Source: a bacterium
GTDB lineage: Bacteria > Oederibacteriota > CAKKQC01
Assembly (NCBI GenBank): GCA_919901855.1
Contig: CAKKQC010000014.1
Location: 1 to 43,029, forward strand
Length of the DNA: 43,029 nucleotides
Direction of reading: 5' to 3'
In this document: one piece after another, positions 7,699-16,269 of the stretch
Position numbering within the stretch: position 1 is the stretch's first letter
Layout: every line of letters begins with the position of its first letter
The notes under the pieces: model-generated
The model's input: the letters and a program-made list of their open reading frames with translations, nothing else
Database searches by the model: none
Told to the model about the DNA's origin: nothing
Translations under genes and position numbers: made by a program

Positions 7699-9669
7699 TC
7701 ACGAGAGGCTCTCAATCTCGTCCTCCTCCATCAACCACTTTCTCAGCCGTGCGAAGATGGCCTTTCTCAACCCCAAACGGACCTTGCCCCTGATATCCGC
7801 CAGGGAGATGCCGAACACTAGGTGCACAGAAGACATGATGACAACGACGGTCAGGACCAGACTCATGAACGAGGACATGACGCGAAAGAGGGGGGAGCTG
7901 GACGCACCTAATAGCAGATGCTCCAAGAGCCTACCACTGGGCACGCTGGACGAAAGGACGAGAAGCACTCCTCCCCAGAACACAACGGCGCCCGTTGCAG
8001 TCGAGATCCTCTCCGCGAGGAAGTAGACCTTTCCCATTTGCCGCCTCGCTCTATCGCGGGCTGAACTCTCTCGTCCTTCGGCCTCAACACGCTTGGTCCG
8101 CTCATCCGCGACCAGTTTGTCACTCCGCTCCTCAATCTCTCGTGTAATATCGCGTTTGGCGCTCTCAAGAACTTGTTCAATCGTCTTCTGGCTGAAAGCC
8201 TCCTCAGAGCCTAACGTCAGGTTCATAAGCTCTTCGCGCGCCTTCAGTGAGAACCGAAGTATTTCATGATCGCGAGCCGAAATGCTCTTCAACGTCTGGA
8301 GTTTGTCAATCTCCTCGATGTATCTCTTCCAGAGATCCTCCCTTGGCTCCATTGCCGCCTGGCACAAGGCCATGAGCTCCAGCCGCGGCAGGTCAGGTGC
8401 GGCCATAGGTGCTTTGAGCCACGCAATATTGGCCAGGCTGAAATCCGTGATTACGCTGCACACTTCCTGTGTGGATTCGTGACGCCGACCAAACTCAAAG
8501 GCCACCCTCGCCAGGGCCGAATTCGATGTAACCAGTACCGCATTGCAGTGTTCAATCGTTCTCGGATTCGATCCGCGTCGCAGAGCATAGACGCTACGGA
8601 TGGAGTTGACGTCGAACTCGACCGCTCGTGGATTCCCGTAGGAAACCTCCTCGGACAGAGCTTCATGCAATAGCCGTTCATCAATCTCGAAAGCCTCCTC
8701 GTAGCGAGGGGTCGGCCTTGTCCGAAGACCCATCTCCTCGAGTTCATCGTCGAGCTTGCCGAGGAGCAACGCAAGATCGGACCTTGTCCTGCCCGCTCGC
8801 CTCATCTCAAGAATGATCCGGGACCGTGCCAGCGGACTATCGAAATGCGCCTCATGCCACCCCAAGACATTCCGTACTTCCTCTAACGTATGCTGGAAGA
8901 GCTCTACAGCCCCTTTCAGGTTCCTGACAAGGCTGACCATTTCACCGACTGACGCGCGCCTTATCTCTCCTTCTAATCCCAACAGGCGAATTACAAGTGG
9001 CGTGTCGAGCAGAAAGTGCGCTGACGAGAATTTCGCCGGCAAGGATCCGAGATCAGAGCAGGTCAAAGCATTAGACAGCATGTGGCCTTTCACAAGAGAC
9101 GTGAGGGCATCAAAGGTCCGCTTGGAGTGTTCTGCAACGTGTGCGACAAAGGAACTGAGGAGATAGAGATCTCTTGCGCCCTGCTTCCGTGAACATGGAA
9201 TGACACTTCCGGTTGAATACGCCCGCAGGCACTCAATCGAGAAACGCCCCATATACTCGAGCATCGCGTTAGTAGCCTCGATTTCCGTCCAATCTATCCC
9301 ATGCTTGGTCCGAACAAAGGCTATCAGCTCCGCGACAATGGAGAGGTATGAGGTCTTAAGCTCCTCCCTCCTCTCGTGGATCGCAGGAGTGGGAATCTGT
9401 GAGACCCTGACGTAGGTGTTGAACTCACGCCGAAGATAGCGCCCTCTCGCCAGCCTCCGCAGGACCATCTCGGTACCACTTAGGGGAATGAGCAAACCAA
9501 ACTCATCTCTCAGTTGGTCTCGGATCGAATCACAGGAAACGAGCATTCCTTTCTGATCGTTCAAGATATGGCCGACAAACGGAACCAGGTAGTCGATGTA
9601 GTCTCGATTCTCGACATCCAAGTTCACCTTGAGCATCGCGAGACTGGCCAGCGTATCGATACTGCTCAT
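7699..9669 (-). CDS. Large PIN-like protein with coiled coil and two C-terminal membrane helices
   Basis: About 656 residues. I do not recognise the N-terminal 220 residues. A PIN-like nuclease core is suggested in the middle: FLLDTPLVIRLLG (D about 222), EEV (about 265), EFDVNSI (D about 353) and VLVTSNSALAR (about 379-389), the usual order of acidic residues in that fold, though the last acidic position is an asparagine. A long charged coiled coil follows (about 495-550), then two hydrophobic helices (about 555-580 and 590-620) and a basic tail. This suggests a membrane-anchored RNase-type effector. The start is either ATG 9669 or TTG 9696, the latter behind GAGGCAA. Its base composition is visibly lower in GC than the right half of the window. 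The repeat unit copy 2 lies directly upstream. Confidence 0.6.
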   Translation of the reverse strand: MSSIDTLASLAMLKVNLDVENRDYIDYLVPFVGHILNDQKGMLVSCDSIRDQLRDEFGLLIPLSGTEMVLRRLARGRYLRREFNTYVRVSQIPTPAIHERREELKTSYLSIVAELIAFVRTKHGIDWTEIEATNAMLEYMGRFSIECLRAYSTGSVIPCSRKQGARDLYLLSSFVAHVAEHSKRTFDALTSLVKGHMLSNALTCSDLGSLPAKFSSAHFLLDTPLVIRLLGLEGEIRRASVGEMVSLVRNLKGAVELFQHTLEEVRNVLGWHEAHFDSPLARSRIILEMRRAGRTRSDLALLLGKLDDELEEMGLRTRPTPRYEEAFEIDERLLHEALSEEVSYGNPRAVEFDVNSIRSVYALRRGSNPRTIEHCNAVLVTSNSALARVAFEFGRRHESTQEVCSVITDFSLANIAWLKAPMAAPDLPRLELMALCQAAMEPREDLWKRYIEEIDKLQTLKSISARDHEILRFSLKAREELMNLTLGSEEAFSQKTIEQVLESAKRDITREIEERSDKLVADERTKRVEAEGRESSARDRARRQMGKVYFLAERISTATGAVVFWGGVLLVLSSSVPSGRLLEHLLLGASSSPLFRVMSSFMSLVLTVVVIMSSVHLVFGISLADIRGKVRLGLRKAIFARLRKWLMEEDEIESLS

Positions 9670-9980
9670 GTCGTCAGGATACACCGTTGCCTTCAAATTG
9701 CCTCGTTCTTGCCGATCGTTGTCTTGAAATGGGCTTGGAATTGACCATAGGTTGCCGATCGTTGACTATTCGAAATTCCAGGAACGTTGACTGGGTCGAA
9801 TTCCAACCCTTTCGGCAGGCCAGAAAGCCCGTATCATCAACCACTAATTGCCTACTTCTTGCCTTCCGGGCCCCTGAAGGGGTCGCACCTGCCCGTTCCG
9901 TCGGTCAGGTGTCAGCCATTCGGCGGGTCTTGACGCCTGTGCGTTGCCCTCCGTGCTCTATGGAGGTGTCAGTCGGCTCC

Positions 9981-9986
9981 TATAAT
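9981..9986 (+). promoter_or_regulatory. -10 box within repeat copy 2
   Basis: TATAAT, 7 bp before an ATG at 9994. It could drive a short RNA through the GTCAG array or the TIR-methyltransferase gene. No clear -35 box. Confidence 0.35.
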
Positions 9987-9993
9987 GAGTGTT

Positions 9994-10041
9994 ATGCTCT
10001 GTAGGCCATGTGACATAAGGGCCATTTGTCGCGCTTTGTGA
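9994..10041 (+). other. 15-codon open frame inside repeat copy 2
   Basis: Reads MLCRPCDIRAICRAL and stops at the first GTCAG box. It has a perfect TATAAT 7 bp upstream and a counterpart in copy 1. It may be a leader peptide or chance. Confidence 0.2.
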
Positions 10042-10042
10042 G

Positions 10043-10067
10043 CTGACGATTACTGACGCTTGCTGAC
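10043..10067 (-). promoter_or_regulatory. Array 3 of three GTCAG boxes, 10-bp phase
   Basis: CTGAC occurs at 10043-10047, 10053-10057 and 10063-10067. It lies about 90 bp before the TAGGAT box of the TIR-methyltransferase gene and about 375 bp upstream of the PIN-like gene, so it could serve either. Confidence 0.65.
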
Positions 10068-10171
10068 GCGCCGAGGGACGGTTCATCGGGCTTGAGTTTC
10101 GATTGGAGTACCCGCCACCCGTTGTACGTCGAACTGCCGGACATGCACCGTGTGGTAGGATGAGGTCAATC

Positions 10172-11386
10172 ATGAATGCTGTTAAGTATGATGTGTTCCT
10201 TTCGTACAACTCCAAGAATCTCGCGGAAGCCCGCGCGTTGCGAGACACGTTGAAGAACTCTGGCTTTCGTGTGTTCTTTGATGAGGATTCGCAGCGTTCG
10301 GGCATCGTGAGGAAGTTGATCGAGGACGCGATTCGCAACAGCCTGAGCTTCGTCTTCCTAGTGGGGCAGAGCGGCGTTGGCAAGTGGCAGCATTTCGAGT
10401 TGAACCTCTTCACTTCGTTTCACGTGCGTCATCGAGAGAAGAGGCCCATAATCCCCGTTCTCATAGAGGGACTCGATGTGCATTCGCGAAGGCTTCCAGA
10501 CAGCCTTCGAATCCACAGAGCAGTAATGCTACCGAGCATCTCAAAAGCCTCTGCGCCTCAGCTCGTGAGGCTCTGCGAGCTCATACCCTATGAACAGGCA
10601 GGCGGACTGGCCACTCAAGATTCCGTTGAGCTTGAGCGGCCGTTCCTGACGAAAGCGCAGAAGTTGCTTCTCAATTCCACGGTCGCTTTCTATGATGAGA
10701 ACGCTGACAGGTACTACTCCGAATGGAGAGATCATGTTCCGGAAGGTCCTATGAACACTTTCATGGAAAACGTGCGGACCTACAACAGAAAAGTGTTGAA
10801 CCCGAGGATTATGGATGCTGGCTGTGGCCCAGGCCATCACTCTCTATTTTTCGCTAAGAAGGGCTTCCTAGTCGAGGGTATCGACCTCTCAACGGGATTC
10901 CTTAAGATCGCAAATGGACATAACCACCCGAGGTGCAGGTTCGCGCAGCAGGATATGCGTTTTCTTGATAACAAGTCCGAGAAGCGCGGCCAGTTCGATG
11001 GCGTATGGGCATGCGCTTCAGTGCTTCACCTTCCACGCGAGGCTCTCCAGCCTCAGCTATACCAGTTCCTGGCTGCATTGAAGCCTGAAGGTGTTCTTCA
11101 TCTCGCTCTTCAAGTCAACTTTCCCTCTGCACTCCAGATCGAGGGCCGTTTCTTCGAGAGATACGCGCAACGTGATGTTCCGAATGAGCTCCAGCGGCTG
11201 GGTTTCGAAATCGTTTCAGAGACAACGAATATCACTGAGCGTAGTACGACCCAAGAGAGGAAGGTGAAGAAGTGGCTTCATGTCACCGCGATCGCACCCC
11301 GAATTCGCGATAGGCTAAGGTTGGTCAACAGGAAAGTGCGAGGGCGGGAACAAGATCACGCCAAACCCATTCGCCCTCGTAACTGA
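10172..11386 (+). CDS. TIR domain fused to a SAM-dependent methyltransferase
   Basis: A 404-residue protein. Residues 4-130 are a TIR domain: YDVFLSYNSKN at 6-16, FRVFFDED, FVFLVGQSG and the candidate catalytic glutamate E76 in KWQHFELNLF. Residues 170-370 are a class I methyltransferase with motif I MDAGCGPGH (214-222), an acidic residue ending the second strand (GIDLS), RFAQQDMR and an FDGVWACASVLHL motif IV. TIR domains of this kind often hydrolyse or cyclise NAD+ in antiphage systems (established); the methyltransferase might act as sensor or modify the product or a small molecule (inference). The start at 10172 has TGAGG 6 bp upstream. Its 3' end overlaps the converging TIR-TPR gene by 31 bp. 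GC content is visibly low. Confidence 0.85.
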   Translation: MNAVKYDVFLSYNSKNLAEARALRDTLKNSGFRVFFDEDSQRSGIVRKLIEDAIRNSLSFVFLVGQSGVGKWQHFELNLFTSFHVRHREKRPIIPVLIEGLDVHSRRLPDSLRIHRAVMLPSISKASAPQLVRLCELIPYEQAGGLATQDSVELERPFLTKAQKLLLNSTVAFYDENADRYYSEWRDHVPEGPMNTFMENVRTYNRKVLNPRIMDAGCGPGHHSLFFAKKGFLVEGIDLSTGFLKIANGHNHPRCRFAQQDMRFLDNKSEKRGQFDGVWACASVLHLPREALQPQLYQFLAALKPEGVLHLALQVNFPSALQIEGRFFERYAQRDVPNELQRLGFEIVSETTNITERSTTQERKVKKWLHVTAIAPRIRDRLRLVNRKVRGREQDHAKPIRPRN

Positions 11387-14073
11387 GCGAGAAGGATCTG
11401 GGCCGACTCATTCTCCGGCTCGTCACGAAGCAATCGGTTGAGGAGTTCCAAAGCTTCCGCGAATCTACCTGATCGCGCAACCGCAACACAGAGATTCGCG
11501 CGCATCGCCGAGTGATTCGGCTCCAAGGTCAATCCACGGCGGAATGCGGCTTCCGCTTCTGGCCACCGCCCAAGAGCGGCAAGTGATGCACCCCAAAGCT
11601 CGAAGCGATCTGAGGTATCTCCGAGTTCAGTGGCCCTCTGAAGGTTCGTGATTGCCTTCTCGTGCTGACCCATCCTTGCCAATTGCGTCCCGAGATGTTC
11701 ATGGGCTTCGCCAGACTCTGGGGCTATCTGGACGGCCTTCTCCAAGTAGTGCACGGCTCTTTCATGCAGACCTTCTTGGTCGAGCAAGATGCCGAGCAGT
11801 ATCGCGCTTGGCGCATGATCTGGAGCCAAGTCGACGGCAAGCTGCGCAGGAACAAGTGCTTCAGAATACCGTTTCAGACTTACGAGCGCCAAGCTGAGAT
11901 TGGATTGATATCCGGGCTTTGACGGTTCCCTGCGCGCGGCGGCCTCGAAGTGAACCAGCGCAGCTTCGTGGTTGCCCAATTCACCCAGGCAGATGCCGAG
12001 TTCAGATTGGATGCGAGCATCATCAGGCGCTAATATCGCTGCTTTCTGACAGTGAGGGAGCGCTTCGGAGTATCGGCCCAGTTTGCGCAGAGTCTGTCCC
12101 ATCAATCCGCAGACGTTGGCATGCGGCGGGGCTTCTTTGATGGCGGTTCCCAGGCATTTGATGACGTCCTGTAAGCGCCCCTCATACAAATAGCCCGTGG
12201 CCAGTTCAAAATACACATCGGCGTCAGCGGGGGTCGCAATAATCTTCTCCTCCAACTCTCTGATCCGCGATGCGGAATCGAACTTGGCTGGCATCGTAAT
12301 CGTAAAGCCGTATTCATGTGACTCCGGCGTCTTCGAGAATCCAATCGGCATCGTCGGATAGAACCAGATGGCCTTGCCAGCGGGTCCGGTGAGACCTATC
12401 CTCCCGACGCCGGATGTGGATCGCTCGGTCTTGGAGCGCGGCAGTGACTGGAGGAAGAATGTTTCGAGGAGCTCTGCTCCGCTGGAGCTGGTCCCCACAG
12501 GCATCGGCTCGTCGTTGTTAGCGATCGGGTGTTGCATGCGTGCGAATTCGTGGAGCGCCTCCGAAACCTGTTCGATCAAATGTACGGAATAGGAATATGT
12601 GTCTCCTATGAACCTCAGGGTAAAGTCCTCGACACCGACCTGATATGCGCGAGCTGGGATGGAAACTCCGATTGCCGTCAGCAGAGCGAGGTCCTCCAGC
12701 TTCTCCACGCGCTTAACGCCTAGCATCGACCACGGAACAAACGCCTCGAAGCCCGCGACCACGGACCAGTGTCGTTTGCCTGGCGCGATTCTCTTGAACC
12801 AGAATCCGGGCTCGCGGTCGTAGGTTTCCCAATACGAACACACCGGGCCGTTAGAAGACTCTGAATGCTCCTGGGTGTTGGGCGTGGGAGCGTCGGCGAG
12901 GACTTGGCTCAGTTTGAGGGACTTCTCGTCCCGCGACAGAGTAATGCGAGTGTCGTCCAGAAGAGCGCGAAACCAATCGAAGCCAACATTCCCCTTGAGT
13001 ATGAAGAGAACTTCGATACCGCGAATCGGATGACTCTGAATGTAATGCCATCGCCGTTCAGCGGCATGCCTCTTGTCATCATCAGCATCTGCTTTTCGTG
13101 CGCCTTCCGTCACCTTACTGAGGCTATGGGCTGGTCCCTGCAGTACATCTAATCCAGCAGGCCCCTTCGAACTCAAGACGCAGGCTTGGAAATGCCCGGC
13201 TCTCTCCCAAGCCCCCCCAGCCTCATCCGCCACGGCACAGCCAGATGTTCGGAGGCGGCTCAGCAATGCTTTCCGCTTGTCCACCGAGTCATCGAGGGGG
13301 ACGAAATGCCGGCCGACTATGTCGCTGAATGGTCGGACATCGCCCAACTGGACGAGGATCGTCCTTTCCTCGCTACGGCCGAGGGCCATGCCAGCTTCAA
13401 ACAGCACGTTCGGCCTCGGCTGGAGCTTGAAATCGGCTTCACCCTTCCCCTCCTCTTGCAACGCTTCATCCAGCATGACCCACTCATCACCAGTGAAGAG
13501 GACGATGACTGCCTGAGCCACGCTGAAGGCAGCGGTCAGGATTTCCCACACATGAGGTGAGCCCTTCTTGGTGAGGGCTACTGCATCCTCCCATTCGAGA
13601 GGTTCCAAGCCTGCCGTCCGCAGGAATGCAAACAGCTCATCTCGTGCCTTCAGGTTGCGGCCATGTACAACGAATACCTTCTTGGGATCACCTATCTCCT
13701 GATGAATCGTGACCTCGAAGTTCTCCATCATGATCACGAGGTACGGATCTGCATGAACGCGCTTCTGCGGATCATCCATGCTCAAGATCACCTCTCCTTC
13801 CGCTTCGAGGTGTCCTGCCTCGAGATCCCTGCGCGCCTCCCAGTACATTGCTCGCTCCATTTCATCAGGCTTGAGCGGCTCCCAGTAGGTGTGCGGAACC
13901 TGCACGAAACGCACGATGCGCTCGAGAAATGCCCTCTCATCAGGCCGCCCACACTTGGCCTTCGGAATCCTGTCAAATATAAAACACCACCGAGTCCATA
14001 ACCCGTCAGGAGGGACCTCGTAGAACTTGTTCGGCCAAGGGACTAGGACAAAGACCTCTCCCGTCTCCGCCAT
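11356..14073 (-). CDS. TIR-like (PF10137-type) protein with a C-terminal TPR array
   Basis: A 905-residue protein. After about 128 unknown residues comes a TIR-like nucleotide-binding domain of the kind seen in CBASS and Pycsar effectors: KKVFVVHGRN (131-140), ELFAFLRTAGLEPLEW, AVIVLFTGDEW and NVLFEAGMALG with the conserved glutamate E226. Residues about 320-580 form a second unrecognised domain. From about 590 to the end there are eight or so tetratricopeptide repeats (YFELATGYLYEGRLQDVIKC and similar), suited to protein-protein sensing. It lies 10 bp behind an XRE regulator in the same direction and is probably co-transcribed. Likely an NAD+-degrading effector whose TPRs sense a trigger; no cyclase gene accompanies it, so cyclic nucleotide control is not supported. 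Confidence 0.82.
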   Translation of the reverse strand: MAETGEVFVLVPWPNKFYEVPPDGLWTRWCFIFDRIPKAKCGRPDERAFLERIVRFVQVPHTYWEPLKPDEMERAMYWEARRDLEAGHLEAEGEVILSMDDPQKRVHADPYLVIMMENFEVTIHQEIGDPKKVFVVHGRNLKARDELFAFLRTAGLEPLEWEDAVALTKKGSPHVWEILTAAFSVAQAVIVLFTGDEWVMLDEALQEEGKGEADFKLQPRPNVLFEAGMALGRSEERTILVQLGDVRPFSDIVGRHFVPLDDSVDKRKALLSRLRTSGCAVADEAGGAWERAGHFQACVLSSKGPAGLDVLQGPAHSLSKVTEGARKADADDDKRHAAERRWHYIQSHPIRGIEVLFILKGNVGFDWFRALLDDTRITLSRDEKSLKLSQVLADAPTPNTQEHSESSNGPVCSYWETYDREPGFWFKRIAPGKRHWSVVAGFEAFVPWSMLGVKRVEKLEDLALLTAIGVSIPARAYQVGVEDFTLRFIGDTYSYSVHLIEQVSEALHEFARMQHPIANNDEPMPVGTSSSGAELLETFFLQSLPRSKTERSTSGVGRIGLTGPAGKAIWFYPTMPIGFSKTPESHEYGFTITMPAKFDSASRIRELEEKIIATPADADVYFELATGYLYEGRLQDVIKCLGTAIKEAPPHANVCGLMGQTLRKLGRYSEALPHCQKAAILAPDDARIQSELGICLGELGNHEAALVHFEAAARREPSKPGYQSNLSLALVSLKRYSEALVPAQLAVDLAPDHAPSAILLGILLDQEGLHERAVHYLEKAVQIAPESGEAHEHLGTQLARMGQHEKAITNLQRATELGDTSDRFELWGASLAALGRWPEAEAAFRRGLTLEPNHSAMRANLCVAVARSGRFAEALELLNRLLRDEPENESAQILLAQLRGRMGLA

Positions 14074-14083
14074 TTCGACCGCC

Positions 14084-14329
14084 CTATGACCTGAACAGCT
14101 CGCGGACCGGAACCCGGAGCCCCGAGGCCATCATGACGATGGTCTCCAGCGACGGCCTTCGCGACCCCCGATCCAGATGCGCGATGAAGTTCGCGCTCAG
14201 CCCAAGCCGCTCGGCGAGCTCCGCCTGCATGAACCCGTGGCGGTGTCGTTCAGCGCGCACACGCTCACCCAGCAGGCGCGTAACCTGCTCGACCGTCAAG
14301 ACCCTCGAGGATTTGACCCGTCGTGCCAT
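14084..14329 (-). CDS. XRE-family (Cro/CI-like) transcriptional regulator
   Basis: An 81-residue single-domain helix-turn-helix protein. LLGERVRAERHRHGFMQAEL is followed by AERLGLSANFIAHLDRG and PSLETIVMMASGLRVPVREL, the standard five-helix XRE pattern. It precedes the TIR-TPR gene by 10 bp and probably controls that unit, as such regulators often do for defence genes. The start ATG 14329 is chosen over GTG 14332; a TAGCAT box sits 7 bp upstream, so it is probably translated from a leaderless message. Confidence 0.9.
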   Translation of the reverse strand: MARRVKSSRVLTVEQVTRLLGERVRAERHRHGFMQAELAERLGLSANFIAHLDRGSRRPSLETIVMMASGLRVPVRELFRS

Positions 14330-14336
14330 CACCGAG

Positions 14337-14342
14337 ATGCTA
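14337..14342 (-). promoter_or_regulatory. -10 box of the XRE/TIR-TPR unit
   Basis: TAGCAT on the minus strand, 7 bp before the ATG at 14329; leaderless layout. Confidence 0.4.
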
Positions 14343-14458
14343 GCACAGCGCCAGACATGGACGATGCTCGACTCCGACCCGCATTCCCCCCCTCAAGCTC
14401 CCGAGGGCGCGTCCTGGAGCGCGACGACGAAGATCGACGGGGCGTCCCGAGCGATCAG

Positions 14459-15379
14459 CTAACGACCCCCGGATCGCTTCCTTGAACTCGATGCATGCCC
14501 CGCCAGACCATCGAGAATCGTGACTCCGCCAACAACGGCCGTGATCCCGAGCGCCAAGTTCTTGAGGTCCTTCCAGGCTTGGTCTGTGCGTCTCTTCCCG
14601 AGGCAATCCCGAAAGGCAGGGAGGATTCCCGCTATGGGTCGCCTCACGGTCTTAATGTCACGCCTGTCGAACGTGATGGCTGGGAACTCGCCATGATCCG
14701 CAAGCGCTCCCGGCAATGCACCCACATCCACTCCCTCTTCCCTGGCTATCAGTATCGGCTTCCCTTTGCCGAACGCGATTCCGACTTCTCCGTGCAGCCA
14801 CTCAAGGGTCTTCCATAGGCCCGACACGGAGTCCCGATGACGAGGCGTGGCGATGACGAACACCCCATCCGCCTTCCGAATCTCGTCTTCGACAGCATGG
14901 TGCACCATGTGGGAGGGGACAACAACTTCAATCCCTACGGTACGGGTCTGCAAGCCCCACAAGTGGAGGAGATCAACAATGGGATCGCCGACGATGCGAT
15001 CTTCAGGGTGAAGGCCACGGGAGACGAAGATCCGGTAGACCGTACGCGGAGGCACTGAGAGGGTATGGCCGGATTCGCGGTGCGCGGGCAGCGGAAGCCA
15101 TTCAAAGCCAGTCCATTGCTTGACATGGGTCGTCACCGAGAAGGGTACGGTTCCACTCACTCCCGCAGGAAGCCTGATCGCTTGTAGAGGAAGGGAGTCT
15201 GAAGTACCAGGCGGAAAGACACGCCTCACCGCGAACTCTCGAGCCCCGAATGAGAAGGCGAAGTTGATGGACTCGAGTGCCAGTTGGAGTCGACTCGGGT
15301 TCGTGAACTTGAATTGCACCTGAATCGGCCTCTCCCCTGGCGGGAACGGGAAAAGGAACGACCACTGCACGTTCCACAT
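14459..15379 (-). CDS. TIR-like domain protein with N-terminal beta-rich domain and C-terminal membrane helix
   Basis: A 306-residue protein. Residues 1-110 look beta-rich (VQFKFTNPSRLQLALESINFAF and similar) and are not recognised. Residues 115-250 resemble a TIR/SLOG-type fold: YRIFVSRG, then ADGVFVIATPRHRDS and WLHGEVGIAFGKGKPILIA, with E198 where TIR domains carry their catalytic glutamate. Residues 274-294 are hydrophobic and may anchor it. A strong AGGAGGTGA site fixes the start. It follows the gene ending at 15418 by 38 bp in the same direction and is likely co-transcribed. This is the third TIR-like protein within 5 kb. The fold call rests on a few motifs and is less sure than for the other two. 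Confidence 0.6.
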   Translation of the reverse strand: MWNVQWSFLFPFPPGERPIQVQFKFTNPSRLQLALESINFAFSFGAREFAVRRVFPPGTSDSLPLQAIRLPAGVSGTVPFSVTTHVKQWTGFEWLPLPAHRESGHTLSVPPRTVYRIFVSRGLHPEDRIVGDPIVDLLHLWGLQTRTVGIEVVVPSHMVHHAVEDEIRKADGVFVIATPRHRDSVSGLWKTLEWLHGEVGIAFGKGKPILIAREEGVDVGALPGALADHGEFPAITFDRRDIKTVRRPIAGILPAFRDCLGKRRTDQAWKDLKNLALGITAVVGGVTILDGLAGHASSSRKRSGGR

Positions 15380-15417
15380 GCTTTCACCTCCTGACTTGTT
15401 TGGTCAGCTCCTTCACC

Positions 15418-16269
15418 TCAGCATCCCCCCGCCAGCACGACCTGCATTCGCTCGAGTAGCTTGTGGCGTGGATCGGATGGACCCACGATCGAGACGATGA
15501 TCATCTCGTGGGCGGTCGTGACAACCAAATCAACGATCACCGGCCTGATGAGTGTGAGGATGACGCCGAGCACTTTCGGGGAGGACACCTGCCTGTTGAT
15601 TCTCGCAGCATTCCTCTCCCAGAACGCATGGATCGCGGCCCGAAGAGTCGCCCGCACCTGCGTCTCGCTGCCGCCAACCGTCTGCCCCGTTGGCCAGACC
15701 TCGTTCAACTCGTCAAGCGCCAATGCCACAAGGCCTCCTTGAGTCCACTTCGCTATCTGCTTCCTCCCCTTCCCTAGCCTCTTCCCAAGAGCGCCGAGCC
15801 CGTAGACGTGCTTGCATGCCAGACCGAGTTTGGTCGAGCCGACCCTAAACGATAGGTCCGGCTCCTCAAGAGCAGGGCACAGGCCGCCGCGCTCAAGCCA
15901 GAACGCCATGAGGAGCTCGTACTCGAAGTCCTTGGCATGGCTCTCGTCAGGGACGAAAGTCTCAAGCGGACCTTGTTGAAGCTTGGCCAAGTACTCCTGA
16001 TCCCGTGGCTTGCCGTCTAGCCATTCCACCGCGTCCAGGATGCGATTGCAGTCAGCCGCACGCCAAACCAGCGCGCTGTGTTCTGGCTTCAACTGCCCCG
16101 TCCGCGTCAGGAGTTCATTGCGCAGGCGATCCAACTCACTTGGAGCCGCCAAGATCGTGTCCAAGCTTGACCCCGCAGCGACGGGTATGCCGTATCGCGC
16201 GAATCTCGCCCGTGCATCCGTAGCACGGCGTGCAACATCTGCGTAGGTGCTTCTCACGAAGCTATCCAT
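15418..16269 (-). CDS. Unknown protein, possibly PD-(D/E)XK-nuclease-like
   Basis: A 283-residue protein. A helical N-terminal half is followed by FEYELLMAFWLERGG, EEPDLSFRVGSTKLGLACKHV and KQIAKWTQGG, the order expected for a PD-(D/E)XK core (helix with E, strand with D, strand with xxK, helix with Q). The second acidic residue is alanine (ACK), so catalysis would need a migrated residue or may be lost. The C-terminal part (SSPKVLGVILTLIRPVIVDL) is a beta-strand-rich segment. The start at 16269 is supported by a TACAAT box 6 bp upstream; an ATG at 16296 lies before that box. It heads a two-gene unit with the TIR-like gene at 14459-15379. Confidence 0.5.
   Translation of the reverse strand: MDSFVRSTYADVARRATDARARFARYGIPVAAGSSLDTILAAPSELDRLRNELLTRTGQLKPEHSALVWRAADCNRILDAVEWLDGKPRDQEYLAKLQQGPLETFVPDESHAKDFEYELLMAFWLERGGLCPALEEPDLSFRVGSTKLGLACKHVYGLGALGKRLGKGRKQIAKWTQGGLVALALDELNEVWPTGQTVGGSETQVRATLRAAIHAFWERNAARINRQVSSPKVLGVILTLIRPVIVDLVVTTAHEMIIVSIVGPSDPRHKLLERMQVVLAGGC

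Larger units (their letters stand above)
9712..10068 (-). repeat. Repeat unit copy 2 (~350 bp)
   Basis: The partner of 5405-5750; see that entry for shared blocks. It lies directly upstream of the PIN-like gene. Both copies contain short inverted repeats at similar places (for example CTTTC facing GAAAG around CGG-n-AGGCCA), so a structured transcript is possible. Identity is judged by eye at roughly 70 percent. Confidence 0.8.
9670..10171. other. Divergent intergenic region between the PIN-like and TIR-methyltransferase genes
   Basis: About 500 bp. It holds repeat unit copy 2 (about 9712-10068), a TATAAT box at 9981 with a 15-codon frame, the third GTCAG array, and about 100 bp before the TIR-methyltransferase start. 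No other gene is seen. Confidence 0.7.

Noticed and set aside
5405-10068. Diversity-generating retroelement: FGE-type variable domain plus nearby repeats
   Set aside because: No reverse transcriptase is present, the 3' end of the FGE domain is not repeated in the window, and the repeats do not show adenine-specific changes.
11356-14332. CBASS or Pycsar system
   Set aside because: The TIR-like effector type fits, but no CD-NTase or Pycsar cyclase gene is in the window.
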